From DAOVQB01 sp023128935 (lineage in GTDB: Bacteria; Eisenbacteria; RBG-16-71-46; CAIMUX01; WJJG01): a DNA stretch of 40,147 nt. The stretch is from positions 1 through 40,147 of the forward strand of contig DAOVQB010000018.1 in NCBI GenBank assembly GCA_030628905.1. Reading direction: 5' to 3'. Within the stretch, counting starts at the first letter, position 1; each line of letters starts with the position of its first letter. The notes below the pieces were generated by a model. It saw nothing but the letters and a program-made list of their open reading frames with translations. It did no database searches and was not told the origin of the DNA. Made by a program: the position numbers and the translations under genes. Of the stretch, positions 16,397 through 24,630 are shown one piece after another.

Positions 16397-17920
16397 GTGA
16401 AGCTCATCCATTCCATCTGCGCAGTAATCCCTTGTGTCATAGGCGGAGCTTTGCTCCTCCCGGCCCCTAATTCTGCCAAGGCGGCAGACAGAACCACGAG
16501 CGATCTTGGTTCTGCGTCAATCTCGGCAGACACCGTGCATTTCTCAGGAATGGACTGGAACGTCAAGACGGCGGAATTCTCACCCGTGGGGCCTGGCCTG
16601 AACTACTTCGCCGGCAGCGACAGCACCGTCTGGGTGGACAGCCAAGGCAGACTCCATCTGACCATTGTCGAGCGGGATGGGAAGTGGTTCTGCTCAGAGG
16701 TCTATTCTCAGGAATCGTGTGGATATGGCGAATACATTTTCTATTTGGCCAGCCGGGATGTGGAGGATCTTGACCCAAACGTAGTTCTTGGTCTTTTCAC
16801 GTGGGATGACAGCTCATTCGTATCAGACGGCCATGGCGAAATCGACATAGAATTCTCACACTGGGGATATGACGATGGCAGGATGCTAATGTATTCAGTG
16901 CAACCAGTGCAGGAGAGAGAGTTTACAGAACGATTCAAGTGGATTGGTCTATACCTGTTTGGCAGCTACACGACTCATATATTCGAATGGCGACCGGATC
17001 TAGTGGTGTTTCGAAGCTATCACGATCACGGCAACCCAACAGAATGGCCAATAGACAATGGCTGGTTTGATTTCCATTACCCCGATAGCTGTCGATACAG
17101 AACATGGGGGGACATCCAATCAGATTGCATATATATCCCCCATCCGAGCGCATCCACTAAAGTGCATATGAATCTCTGGTTGATCGATGGCCCCGGTGAT
17201 GCGGATGTGATCGGTGACTCGCCAACTGATGGCATGGAGATTGAAGTTGTCATTAGCGGATTCGAGTTCAATCCAGCTCCGACGCTGGATTTCGTAACGA
17301 ACTCATCCGTTGATCTTCGGATCACGAACCCGGACGGAAACGTGATCAGCAAGGAAGTTGAGGGAATTCCTGGTGCTACCTACGCTGAGCCTGATGTTCA
17401 TCACGGAGCGGTCGAAGGTGTCGTGTCAATCCCCTGTCCGATTGAGGGAAAATATCTCATTGAGATGCTACCATGGGAGAATGCAGTGCTAACTGACAGC
17501 TACTCCATATTTGTGCTTCATGAAGGGGATACCTGCTACTGTGCTAGGGATGTTCTGATACAGCGTATTCCACTGAGAGGGTATGTCTACGATTCTGCAA
17601 CTGGCAATTGTGGTCGCGTCCCTGGTGAGTTTCTGTTCCCGGATGACTACTCCTTGGCAGTGAATCGCCCCAACCCGTTTGCTTCGTCTACGGCAATTAG
17701 CTATGAGTTGCCCGCAAGATCACGGGTAAACATCAGCGTTTATGAGGTCTTGGGTCGCAGAGTCTTAACTCTGGTCGATGCTGAGGTGCAGGCCGGGCGG
17801 CATTCTGTGAGTTGGGATGGTACGGATGGCTTTGGGGACAGAGTGTGTCCGGGAGTCTATGTTTACCGCATTGACGCGTCCAGCTACTCGGAGGCCAGGA
17901 AAATGGTTCTGCTCCAATAG
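16397..17920 (+). CDS. Secreted GH16-like protein with a C-terminal FlgD-Ig/T9SS-type sorting domain
   Basis: The frame is open from a TTG at 16304. A GTG at 16397 is chosen because it gives a standard signal peptide (KLIHSICAVIPCVIGGALLL, cleavage after NSAKA) and has GGGAGG 12 nt upstream; this gives 507 residues. A GTG at 16373 is an alternative. Residues about 45-290 look like a GH16 beta-jelly-roll: GEYIFYLASR, then GHGEIDIEFSHWG, where E148-x-D150-x-E152 fits the catalytic ExDxE signature of laminarinases and related glucanases. Residues about 415-507 are a FlgD-Ig/Por-type domain (NRPNPFASSTAISYELP, VYEVLGRRV, GVYVYRI, ARKMVLLQ), used in FCB-group bacteria for export to the surface. 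Polysaccharide cleavage is inferred, and the substrate is unknown. Confidence 0.8.
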   Translation: MKLIHSICAVIPCVIGGALLLPAPNSAKAADRTTSDLGSASISADTVHFSGMDWNVKTAEFSPVGPGLNYFAGSDSTVWVDSQGRLHLTIVERDGKWFCSEVYSQESCGYGEYIFYLASRDVEDLDPNVVLGLFTWDDSSFVSDGHGEIDIEFSHWGYDDGRMLMYSVQPVQEREFTERFKWIGLYLFGSYTTHIFEWRPDLVVFRSYHDHGNPTEWPIDNGWFDFHYPDSCRYRTWGDIQSDCIYIPHPSASTKVHMNLWLIDGPGDADVIGDSPTDGMEIEVVISGFEFNPAPTLDFVTNSSVDLRITNPDGNVISKEVEGIPGATYAEPDVHHGAVEGVVSIPCPIEGKYLIEMLPWENAVLTDSYSIFVLHEGDTCYCARDVLIQRIPLRGYVYDSATGNCGRVPGEFLFPDDYSLAVNRPNPFASSTAISYELPARSRVNISVYEVLGRRVLTLVDAEVQAGRHSVSWDGTDGFGDRVCPGVYVYRIDASSYSEARKMVLLQ

Positions 17921-17959
17921 TATGTCCTCCCACTTCTAGTTGAGAGGGGTGGGGCGGGC

Positions 17960-17989
17960 TTGAATGCCGCTCGTTTCCGGAGTTATGAT
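17960..17989 (+). promoter_or_regulatory. Candidate sigma70-type promoter of the TIR-WD40 gene
   Basis: TTGAAT (17960-17965) and TATGAT (17984-17989) are 18 bp apart. They match the -35 and -10 consensus at 4 and 5 of 6 positions. The transcript would begin near 17996, about 40 bases before the GTG start. Confidence 0.45.
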
Positions 17990-18037
17990 TCTCATTCAGT
18001 GTGAGGGCTCCTCCATGCATCGAATTCTGGAGGCTTA

Positions 18038-20794
18038 GTGGAAGGGATATTCATCTCATACTCACATGATGACTGGGCATTTGTACGAACTCTATGTGAG
18101 GCCTTGGTCAAGAGCGATCGAGAGGTCTGGATCGACAGAGACGATATCCCGGGCGGTTCAGAATGGAAGGGTGAGGTCTGGAATGCGATCGAATCGGCCA
18201 ATGCGGTTGTCTTCGTCATAAGTGATGCCTCCATTCGGTCACAGGAGTGCTGCGATGAAATCCAGCACGCGATTGGACACCACAAACGTATGATTCCCAT
18301 TTTGCACCGGAAGATTCAGGCTGAGGATGCACCGGACTGGATTGGCAAACTCCAGTGGATCAGCTTTGCCCGAGAGGATCAATTTGAGGACGGGCTGCAA
18401 TCGCTTCTGAACGCGATTGATACTGATCTTGACTGGGTGAAAAGGCACACACGCTTGGTCACACGTGCAGTTGAGTGGAACAAGCATGGTTGCGATAGAA
18501 GCTACGTCCTCCGGGGTCGGGATCTCGAGCAGGCGGAACGGTGGTTGGCGATGGGCGCCGATAAGGATCCCAAGCCGTCAGCGCTTCAGACGCGTTATGT
18601 AATTGCGGGTCGCGAGGCGCTGGTAGCACGGCAAAGGCGAAAACTGGCTGCCATCACTATCAGTCTTCTGGCCACGATCATCCTCGCATTGTTAGCGCTG
18701 CATCAACGGCAAGAGGCCATCCACCAGAGCCAGAGATCACTCTCACGGGAACTAGCTGCGCAGACCCTGCTTCACCTCAAGGATGCGCCGGACCTTTCAC
18801 TTCTGTTGGGCGCGGAGGGCTTTCGAGTTGCGAACACGATTGAAGCCCGAAACGCGCTACTGTTGTGCTTGGAGCACAGTCATTCGATTGCGGCATTCCT
18901 GCACGGACACAGTCTGGCTGTCGAGGATGTTGACTTCCACCCGGACGGCGGGGTTCTGGCGTCGTGCGGCCGGGATGGAGCCGTTGTTCTTTGGGATGTT
19001 CAGACGCATCGGCGGGTTTGCGGTCCTCTCCTGGGTCATGATGATATCGTGCTCGACGTTGAGTTCAGTCCGGACGGAGAAATCCTCGCCTCAAGCAGCC
19101 TCGATCAGACGATTGTCCTGTGGAATGCGTCCTCGTTCGAGTCTCTTGGGCCTCCCCTCCAGCATCTCGGCCACGATGCGCACTGCTTGGCTTTCAGCCC
19201 GGATGGAGCAATCCTGGCCGCAGGCGGTGGGGATGGTTCTATCATACTGTGGGGTGTCCAGGATCGTCGGTCCTTGGGGCAGCCACTTCGTGAGCACCGT
19301 GACGCGCTGACAGGCCTTGCGTTCTCTGCTGATGGTCTCCACCTGATATCCGCGAGCATGGGGGATGCTGTCGTCGTGTGGGATCTTGCGACGCGGCTGC
19401 CTATCGTCCATGTTGCTGTTGGTGCGAAAAGTACAGTGGGGAGTGTCGCCGTCTGTCCGTCCGCGGCCGTACTGGCGGTAGGTGATGCTGATGGCCGCAT
19501 CACGCTGTGGGATCTCATGAGCGAACAGCAAACGGGTGATGCGATTACCGCTCACGACAGCGAAATTGTGAGTATGGCCTTCAGTGCGGATGGGGTGTAT
19601 CTCGTATCGGGCGACAAGGACGGCGTGGTGTGTCTATCCGAACGCAGTTCTGGTGAGGTTCTGAGTCGTCAGTTGGGATCGTATGCGCGAGCCGTGCAGG
19701 ACGTCGCATTCAGTCCGGACGGCCGGTTTTGCGTCTCAGGAAGCGATGACGGAACGCTCATCTTGTGGAATGCCGTGGATTCCTCCCCCCTGCGGCAACG
19801 CCTAATTGGGCATACTGCGGCGGTGAACTGCATTGCCTACAGCCGAGATGGCCACACCCTCGTATCCGCTGGATGGGATAAGGCTGTTCTCCTCTGGGAC
19901 GTGAAGGCCGTGCCACTAAGCTACCGGGCCCTTACCACAGGCGGTCTGGGCATCTGCAGCATTGCCTTCAGTCCAGATGGTGCCACGCTGGCCATCGGGG
20001 GCAGGGACAACAGCATCACGCTGTGGGACATCATCACCGCGGAGCCTGTGGGTGTGCCGCTCACCGGACACCGCGGTCCTGTGGAGGGATTGGCGTTCAG
20101 TCCGGATGGCAGGACTCTTGCCTCCGGGAGCCGGGATTTCACTATTGCCCGGTGGGATGTTGAGCGATGCTGCCGCAGGGATGAGCCAATCACGGGACAC
20201 AGAGGAGCTGTCCAATGCATTGCATACAGTCCAGATGGCAGGATTCTGGCGTCGGGTGACATGCACGGAACGATAATGGTGCGGGACACAGCCACACAGC
20301 AACAGATTTACGAACCGCTCTCTGTGCACAGTGGGGCAGTGCAGGCGCTGGTTTTCAGTCCGGACGGCAGAAAACTTGCCTCGGGCAGTTGGGACGGCAC
20401 GGTCATTCTGTGGGACACAGCATCGGGACGACCTGTGGGACATCCTCTGGCTGGCCACAGTAATGCGATCCATTCTGTCGCCTTTGCGCCTGACGGCAGA
20501 ACGTTAGCCTCCGGCAGCAGTGATCGGGCGATCATTCTGTGGGATGTTGACACCTGTCAACAGATCGGTGAGCCTGCCATTGCACACAGCAACGTTGTTT
20601 CAGGCCTGGCATTCAGCCCGGATGGGACTACTCTCGCTTCCTGCAGCTGGGATTATACTGTAGTACTGTGGAACGTCGATCCAACCTCATGGCAAACCCT
20701 GGCGTGCAGAAAGGCCAATCGCTCTCTGACAGAGGATGAATGGTCATTGTACATGGGCAATGCTCCTTATCGACCCTTTTGCGCATCTCCCTAG
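18038..20794 (+). CDS. TIR-transmembrane-WD40 protein with 14 WD repeats
   Basis: The protein has 918 residues and starts at GTG 18038, four bases after GGAGG. Residues 1-135 are a TIR_2-type domain (IFISYSHDD, VWIDRDDIPGG-EW, CCDEIQHAIGHHKRMIPIL). E74 occupies the position of the catalytic Glu of NAD-cleaving TIRs. One transmembrane helix lies at about 202-221 (KLAAITISLLATIILALLAL) after an Arg-rich stretch, predicting the TIR inside. A helical linker (ELAAQTLLHLKDAPDLSLLL) is the type found before WD repeats in nSTAND-WD40 proteins, but no NTPase is present here. From about 288 to 895 there are 14 WD repeats with FSPDG and LWD signatures, enough for two seven-bladed propellers, predicted outside the cytoplasm. 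It is probably a sensor-effector that signals through the membrane. NADase activity is inferred. Confidence 0.9.
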   Translation: MEGIFISYSHDDWAFVRTLCEALVKSDREVWIDRDDIPGGSEWKGEVWNAIESANAVVFVISDASIRSQECCDEIQHAIGHHKRMIPILHRKIQAEDAPDWIGKLQWISFAREDQFEDGLQSLLNAIDTDLDWVKRHTRLVTRAVEWNKHGCDRSYVLRGRDLEQAERWLAMGADKDPKPSALQTRYVIAGREALVARQRRKLAAITISLLATIILALLALHQRQEAIHQSQRSLSRELAAQTLLHLKDAPDLSLLLGAEGFRVANTIEARNALLLCLEHSHSIAAFLHGHSLAVEDVDFHPDGGVLASCGRDGAVVLWDVQTHRRVCGPLLGHDDIVLDVEFSPDGEILASSSLDQTIVLWNASSFESLGPPLQHLGHDAHCLAFSPDGAILAAGGGDGSIILWGVQDRRSLGQPLREHRDALTGLAFSADGLHLISASMGDAVVVWDLATRLPIVHVAVGAKSTVGSVAVCPSAAVLAVGDADGRITLWDLMSEQQTGDAITAHDSEIVSMAFSADGVYLVSGDKDGVVCLSERSSGEVLSRQLGSYARAVQDVAFSPDGRFCVSGSDDGTLILWNAVDSSPLRQRLIGHTAAVNCIAYSRDGHTLVSAGWDKAVLLWDVKAVPLSYRALTTGGLGICSIAFSPDGATLAIGGRDNSITLWDIITAEPVGVPLTGHRGPVEGLAFSPDGRTLASGSRDFTIARWDVERCCRRDEPITGHRGAVQCIAYSPDGRILASGDMHGTIMVRDTATQQQIYEPLSVHSGAVQALVFSPDGRKLASGSWDGTVILWDTASGRPVGHPLAGHSNAIHSVAFAPDGRTLASGSSDRAIILWDVDTCQQIGEPAIAHSNVVSGLAFSPDGTTLASCSWDYTVVLWNVDPTSWQTLACRKANRSLTEDEWSLYMGNAPYRPFCASP

Positions 20795-21141
20795 GACCAG
20801 GACAAATAGCCCTTTTGCGGGCAACCATTCGTCTGCTATGCCCCATGTGCCACATTGAAATCTCTTCGCGAATCGACTTGGAAAGGTACCTCTCTATAGA
20901 GTATTCTCCCTCTTGCTGAGGGGCACAGAATAGAAACGTAAGGCACTCTCGCGTGCTGAACAGTGCGATCGGAACCAGGGTTCCATCCACACAGCCGGCA
21001 TACGACGTGAATGGTCTTGTGCACCCTCTCCAGTGGATCTTACCTGGCAGGATGGACAGAACCATGATGAGATCGGACATTGCGCAACATGGCTCTGCCT
21101 GTAGTCTGGTAGAGACCACGGTCTCGTCACACGTACACCCA
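20795..21141. other. 347-bp region between the TIR-WD40 gene and the polysaccharide operon
   Basis: No gene of its own is supported. A minus-strand open frame covers it but runs through both neighbouring genes and looks like a shadow. A perfect 10-bp palindrome CTCTATAGAG lies at 20892-20901. The open frame of the downstream gene extends up to 20953, so part of this stretch may be translated if a more upstream start is used. The operon promoter is expected here but was not resolved. Confidence 0.4.
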
Positions 21142-23133
21142 ATGCATTCGCGACGTGCATGGTTTCTCGATCCTCGGTCAACCAGCCGGATACCTTTATG
21201 CCTTAGCTGTGTGATCTTGCTTGCTTTCACGACGTTTCCGATCCCCTGCAGCGGGGAGTCGAGACCGGATCCGGACCAGATCATTGCTGGAGGTTCGCAG
21301 CCCTCTGCAGTCGATTTCGGATCTGCCGACACTGTTCATGCGGCTGTGCTGAAAGCAATGCAGTTGGCTCATCGGCGAGAGTTCCTCCAGGCAGAGACCA
21401 TTCTCCGCGGGATTCTCACGCGCCGGCCGAACGAGACTGCCGCCCTATATCAGCTGGCGGTTGTCCTCAGCTGGGATGATCAATATGATGAATCCCTGAA
21501 AGCCTACCGACTCCTCCTGCAGCAACAGCCGACCAACGTCGGCCTTCATTTCGAAATCGGGCGCGTTCTCATCTGGCAAGCTCACGAGACCGCGAGTCGG
21601 TATCTGTATCAGGAGGCGATTACCGAATTCCGAGATCTCCTGAATCATCGTCCGAACCACGTGACAGCAATGAAGCTGCTTGCACAGGCCTACCTGGGGA
21701 TCAGCGAGCCGAGACATGCACGCGAACATCTGAAGGTCGCCCTATCATGGGATCCCCTTGATGCGGAAGCGGCATGTCTCCTTGCCGATGCAGTGTGCAT
21801 GACGGAGGGTAGAGAGCAGGCCGTAGAAGTGCTTTGGGGGCATCTTGAGAACAGTTCGGACGCGACCATGGTACGGTGGAAGCTGGCAGAGATGCTGACC
21901 CGGGATGGTAGACTGGACGAGGCCGCAGCGCAGCATAAGGCAATCCTCGAAACAGATCGGGCGCACCTCGGTAGCCTGCTCTCGTTGGGGAATATCATGC
22001 TGTGGAAGGGCAAGCTTCCAGAAGCAGAGGCATACTTCCGCTCGGCCGCACGTAGTGCACCGAAGTCTGCGGACCCTCTCCTGGGTCTGGCTCAGGTGGA
22101 TGTCTGCAAGGGTCATTGGAAGGATGCAGCCCGGAGCTATCGGGAGGCCTTTGAAATGCGGCCGCAGGCTGAGGGCTTTCGGTCTGCGCTGCGTCAAATG
22201 GGCTGGTTGTCGTCGTCGGGATTTGACTTGGAGTCCGTGCTTCTCGAACCTTCCCGGGGGCTGCGGCGCGAATCGTACGGTGGCGGTTTCTACATGCATG
22301 TGGGACAATCGAGCATTCTCAGGGTTGGCTACACTCAATCCCTGTTCTCGGAAGGACATTCTGGGAATCTGCGGCGCGACGATTCTTGGCTAGATCTCAG
22401 CCTGCCGATGACAACATGGTTGGTGACAAAACTCAGACTTATCTACTCGTATTTCCCGGCAGCGGACGCTGATCCCCTCCAGGGGACGCTCGGCTGGTCA
22501 GGTGTGGTCGAGATCAAGCCCCTTTCGGAGATGACCCTGTACGGAAGCGTGTCTCACCGCCCCACCGAACTGAGCCTTGCAACGATAGGATCGGAGTACT
22601 ACACGGATACGCGTGGGTTGGGTCTGGATGTTGCGCTCGGGTGCGGTCTATCGATCCAGGCGAGTAGCAGCCTGGAATACCCGGAAGGCACTTACCCAAT
22701 AGGATACTGGAACGATTACTGGAAGAAATGGGTGACGCTTGAACACATAGCGGATGAGAGCGAGCATGAATTGGGCAGCGCCCAGGTGTCCCTCCAAATC
22801 TCCCATCTTCCCGCAGTACATCTGCGGTATCGGTATGATATTCGAAGAGTACGTGGTGGCAGTGATCTCCCGTATTGGGTCCCCTCTGACTACAGTCAAC
22901 AGACGCTATCGGTCGACGTTGCGAAGGCCGATCATGGCGTATTCCAGCTTGGAGTGGAGTGCCACGGAAGCCGGGTCAATGAGGGGTCTCGCTGGGGAGG
23001 AGGAGGGACCGCCTGGCTTGCAGTCAGAGTGGCAAATCGAGTTGAATTGCGGATTGGGGGCGGGCTCGACAGGGTAGGAACGTCCCCTCGTTGGGAGAGT
23101 TCCAATCTGCGAGCCAGTTTCCATGTCCGCTAG
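21142..23133 (+). CDS. TPR protein with C-terminal outer-membrane beta-barrel (YaiO-like), putative polysaccharide exporter
   Basis: From the ATG at 21142 the protein has 663 residues and begins with a basic n-region and a hydrophobic signal sequence (IPLCLSCVILLAFTTFPIPC). The frame is open to 20953 and the start is uncertain because no good ribosome binding site precedes 21142. Residues about 65-350 are TPRs (AETILRGILTRRP, YDESLKAYRLLLQQQP, PEAEAYFRSAARSAP). Residues about 375-663 alternate polar and hydrophobic positions with many Tyr, Gly and Trp, ending SFHVR, as in a YaiO-type or other outer-membrane beta-barrel. The same layout occurs in exporters such as PgaA, PelB and BcsC and in the phage N4 receptor NfrA. 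With the HEAT, GT2 and lipoprotein genes downstream it suggests export of a glycan. The export role is inferred. Confidence 0.75.
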   Translation: MHSRRAWFLDPRSTSRIPLCLSCVILLAFTTFPIPCSGESRPDPDQIIAGGSQPSAVDFGSADTVHAAVLKAMQLAHRREFLQAETILRGILTRRPNETAALYQLAVVLSWDDQYDESLKAYRLLLQQQPTNVGLHFEIGRVLIWQAHETASRYLYQEAITEFRDLLNHRPNHVTAMKLLAQAYLGISEPRHAREHLKVALSWDPLDAEAACLLADAVCMTEGREQAVEVLWGHLENSSDATMVRWKLAEMLTRDGRLDEAAAQHKAILETDRAHLGSLLSLGNIMLWKGKLPEAEAYFRSAARSAPKSADPLLGLAQVDVCKGHWKDAARSYREAFEMRPQAEGFRSALRQMGWLSSSGFDLESVLLEPSRGLRRESYGGGFYMHVGQSSILRVGYTQSLFSEGHSGNLRRDDSWLDLSLPMTTWLVTKLRLIYSYFPAADADPLQGTLGWSGVVEIKPLSEMTLYGSVSHRPTELSLATIGSEYYTDTRGLGLDVALGCGLSIQASSSLEYPEGTYPIGYWNDYWKKWVTLEHIADESEHELGSAQVSLQISHLPAVHLRYRYDIRRVRGGSDLPYWVPSDYSQQTLSVDVAKADHGVFQLGVECHGSRVNEGSRWGGGGTAWLAVRVANRVELRIGGGLDRVGTSPRWESSNLRASFHVR

Positions 23134-23195
23134 GTACGTGGATTCTCACGGATTGACGGTTGAGGGTGCATTGGATCGATCGCGGGAGGTTTGAT

Positions 23196-24542
23196 ATGAA
23201 CCGCTTAAGAGCGGTATTCCTGTTGGTGCTCATCCCCTGCTTAGGGATGGGCGTACTGACGCTGGCCGGTTACGCGCAGAACTCGTGGATCGAAGGGACA
23301 TCGGGATCTCTGAACGCTCTGATTCGCTTTGCGGAGCAGGAGATGAAGGAGGTCGACCCAATTGCGCGCAGCCGCGCGGCGGAGGCGCTAGGTGTTCTCG
23401 CTAGGCCGGAGGTCGCGCCCTATTTGGCCGCGGCCCTGCGAGACACCGATTGCCGAGTGCGTGCCTCGGCTGCCAGATCCCTCGGGATGATGGGTGGCGT
23501 GCTTGCCGAGTCATTGATGACATCCCTGACTGATTGGGATCCCAACGTCAGAGGAATGGCTGCGACTGCATTGGGGGATGTCGGCTATTGCCCCGCAGAA
23601 ACGGGACTGGTCATCCGACTCTCCGACGGCATGCCCCGGGTTCGACAAGCCGCCGCTCTCGCTCTTGGCAAGCTGAGGCGTACGGCTGCGGTCCCACCCC
23701 TGATCGCATTGCTCAAGGATTGGGATGCCCGTGTGCGTGCTTCTGCCGTCCACGCTCTTGGGGAGATTGGGGATAGTCGCGCTGGCAAGCCACTCCTTCC
23801 TCTAGTGGAGGATGGCGACGCGAAAGTCAGGGCAGAATGTCTTCTGGCCCTGGCAAAACTCAGACGCCCCGGTGTCTCTAAGATCCTGGAGCGTCGTCTG
23901 GGAGACTGGGATGCTGGAGTTCGCCACGCAGCCGCTCAAGCATTTGGGATTCTTGGCGATCCGTCCGGGGTCGGCAGTCTGACGCTTGCCCTCTCGGACG
24001 CCAATGCTCGCGTCAGAGCGGCTGCCGTAGATGCTTGGGCCCAGATTGGTGATCCATCGGGTATCCAAAACATCCTGCGCCTCGAGAATGACTGGGACCC
24101 CGGAGTCCGGGAGTCCGTAGCGCAAGCTCTGTCCTCATTTGAATCCGCCCAAGAAGCACAAAAAGCGCTTCTTCGGCTCTGCGTTGATTCATATGCGAGT
24201 GTGCGCACATCAGCCATCAGAAGCATCGAAGTATCTGGCTGCGTCACTGGGAAGGAGAACCTGTGTAACGCCCTGAATGACTGGGATGGTGATGTGCGGG
24301 CCGCTGCTGCCTGTGCTCTGGGAACCTGTCGTTATTCTAAGGCCGCCGGAGATCTAATCACGAGACTCCAGTGGGATCCCAATTTCCGCGTTCGGAAGAA
24401 CGCGGCCCGCAGTCTCGGCGAACTTGGCACACCCGATGCCATCGCAGCCCTACGCAAGGCCATCGCGGATTGGAACCAAGAGGTTGGGATGGAGGCGGCA
24501 GCCGCACTGAGGAGCCTGTCGTCTGAAACGAAACATGACTGA
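23196..24542 (+). CDS. Periplasmic HEAT-repeat protein with strictly alternating repeat types
   Basis: The protein has 448 residues. The ATG at 23196 is supported by GGGAGG seven bases upstream and by a signal peptide (NRLRAVFLLVLIPCLGMGVL, cleavage near GYAQ). The mature part is almost wholly HEAT/PBS-lyase-like repeats of about 31 residues, about 12 in number, with the VR-AAA-ALG core. Every second repeat carries DWD before the helix (LTDWDPNVR, LKDWDARVR, LGDWDAGVR, ENDWDPGVR, LNDWDGDVR, IADWNQEVG) and the others do not. HEAT solenoids bind other proteins, so a scaffold between the beta-barrel protein and the inner-membrane transferase is plausible but inferred. It is 62 bp after the beta-barrel gene. 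Confidence 0.85.
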   Translation: MNRLRAVFLLVLIPCLGMGVLTLAGYAQNSWIEGTSGSLNALIRFAEQEMKEVDPIARSRAAEALGVLARPEVAPYLAAALRDTDCRVRASAARSLGMMGGVLAESLMTSLTDWDPNVRGMAATALGDVGYCPAETGLVIRLSDGMPRVRQAAALALGKLRRTAAVPPLIALLKDWDARVRASAVHALGEIGDSRAGKPLLPLVEDGDAKVRAECLLALAKLRRPGVSKILERRLGDWDAGVRHAAAQAFGILGDPSGVGSLTLALSDANARVRAAAVDAWAQIGDPSGIQNILRLENDWDPGVRESVAQALSSFESAQEAQKALLRLCVDSYASVRTSAIRSIEVSGCVTGKENLCNALNDWDGDVRAAAACALGTCRYSKAAGDLITRLQWDPNFRVRKNAARSLGELGTPDAIAALRKAIADWNQEVGMEAAAALRSLSSETKHD

Positions 24543-24630
24543 CATGTCTATCCACAAGGAACAAAGCCGCGCCCGGCACCGATCGACTGGACTTCCCGCA
24601 AATTCTACGGGAGCGTCAAGAGGACCCAAT

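Noticed and set aside
17925..17960. Intrinsic terminator after the GH16-like gene
   Set aside because: A weak CCCAC/GTGGG pairing exists but there is no T run and the loop is long.
20628..21332. 234-residue open frame on the minus strand
   Set aside because: It overlaps the end of the WD40 gene and the start of the beta-barrel gene, without a domain or convincing start.
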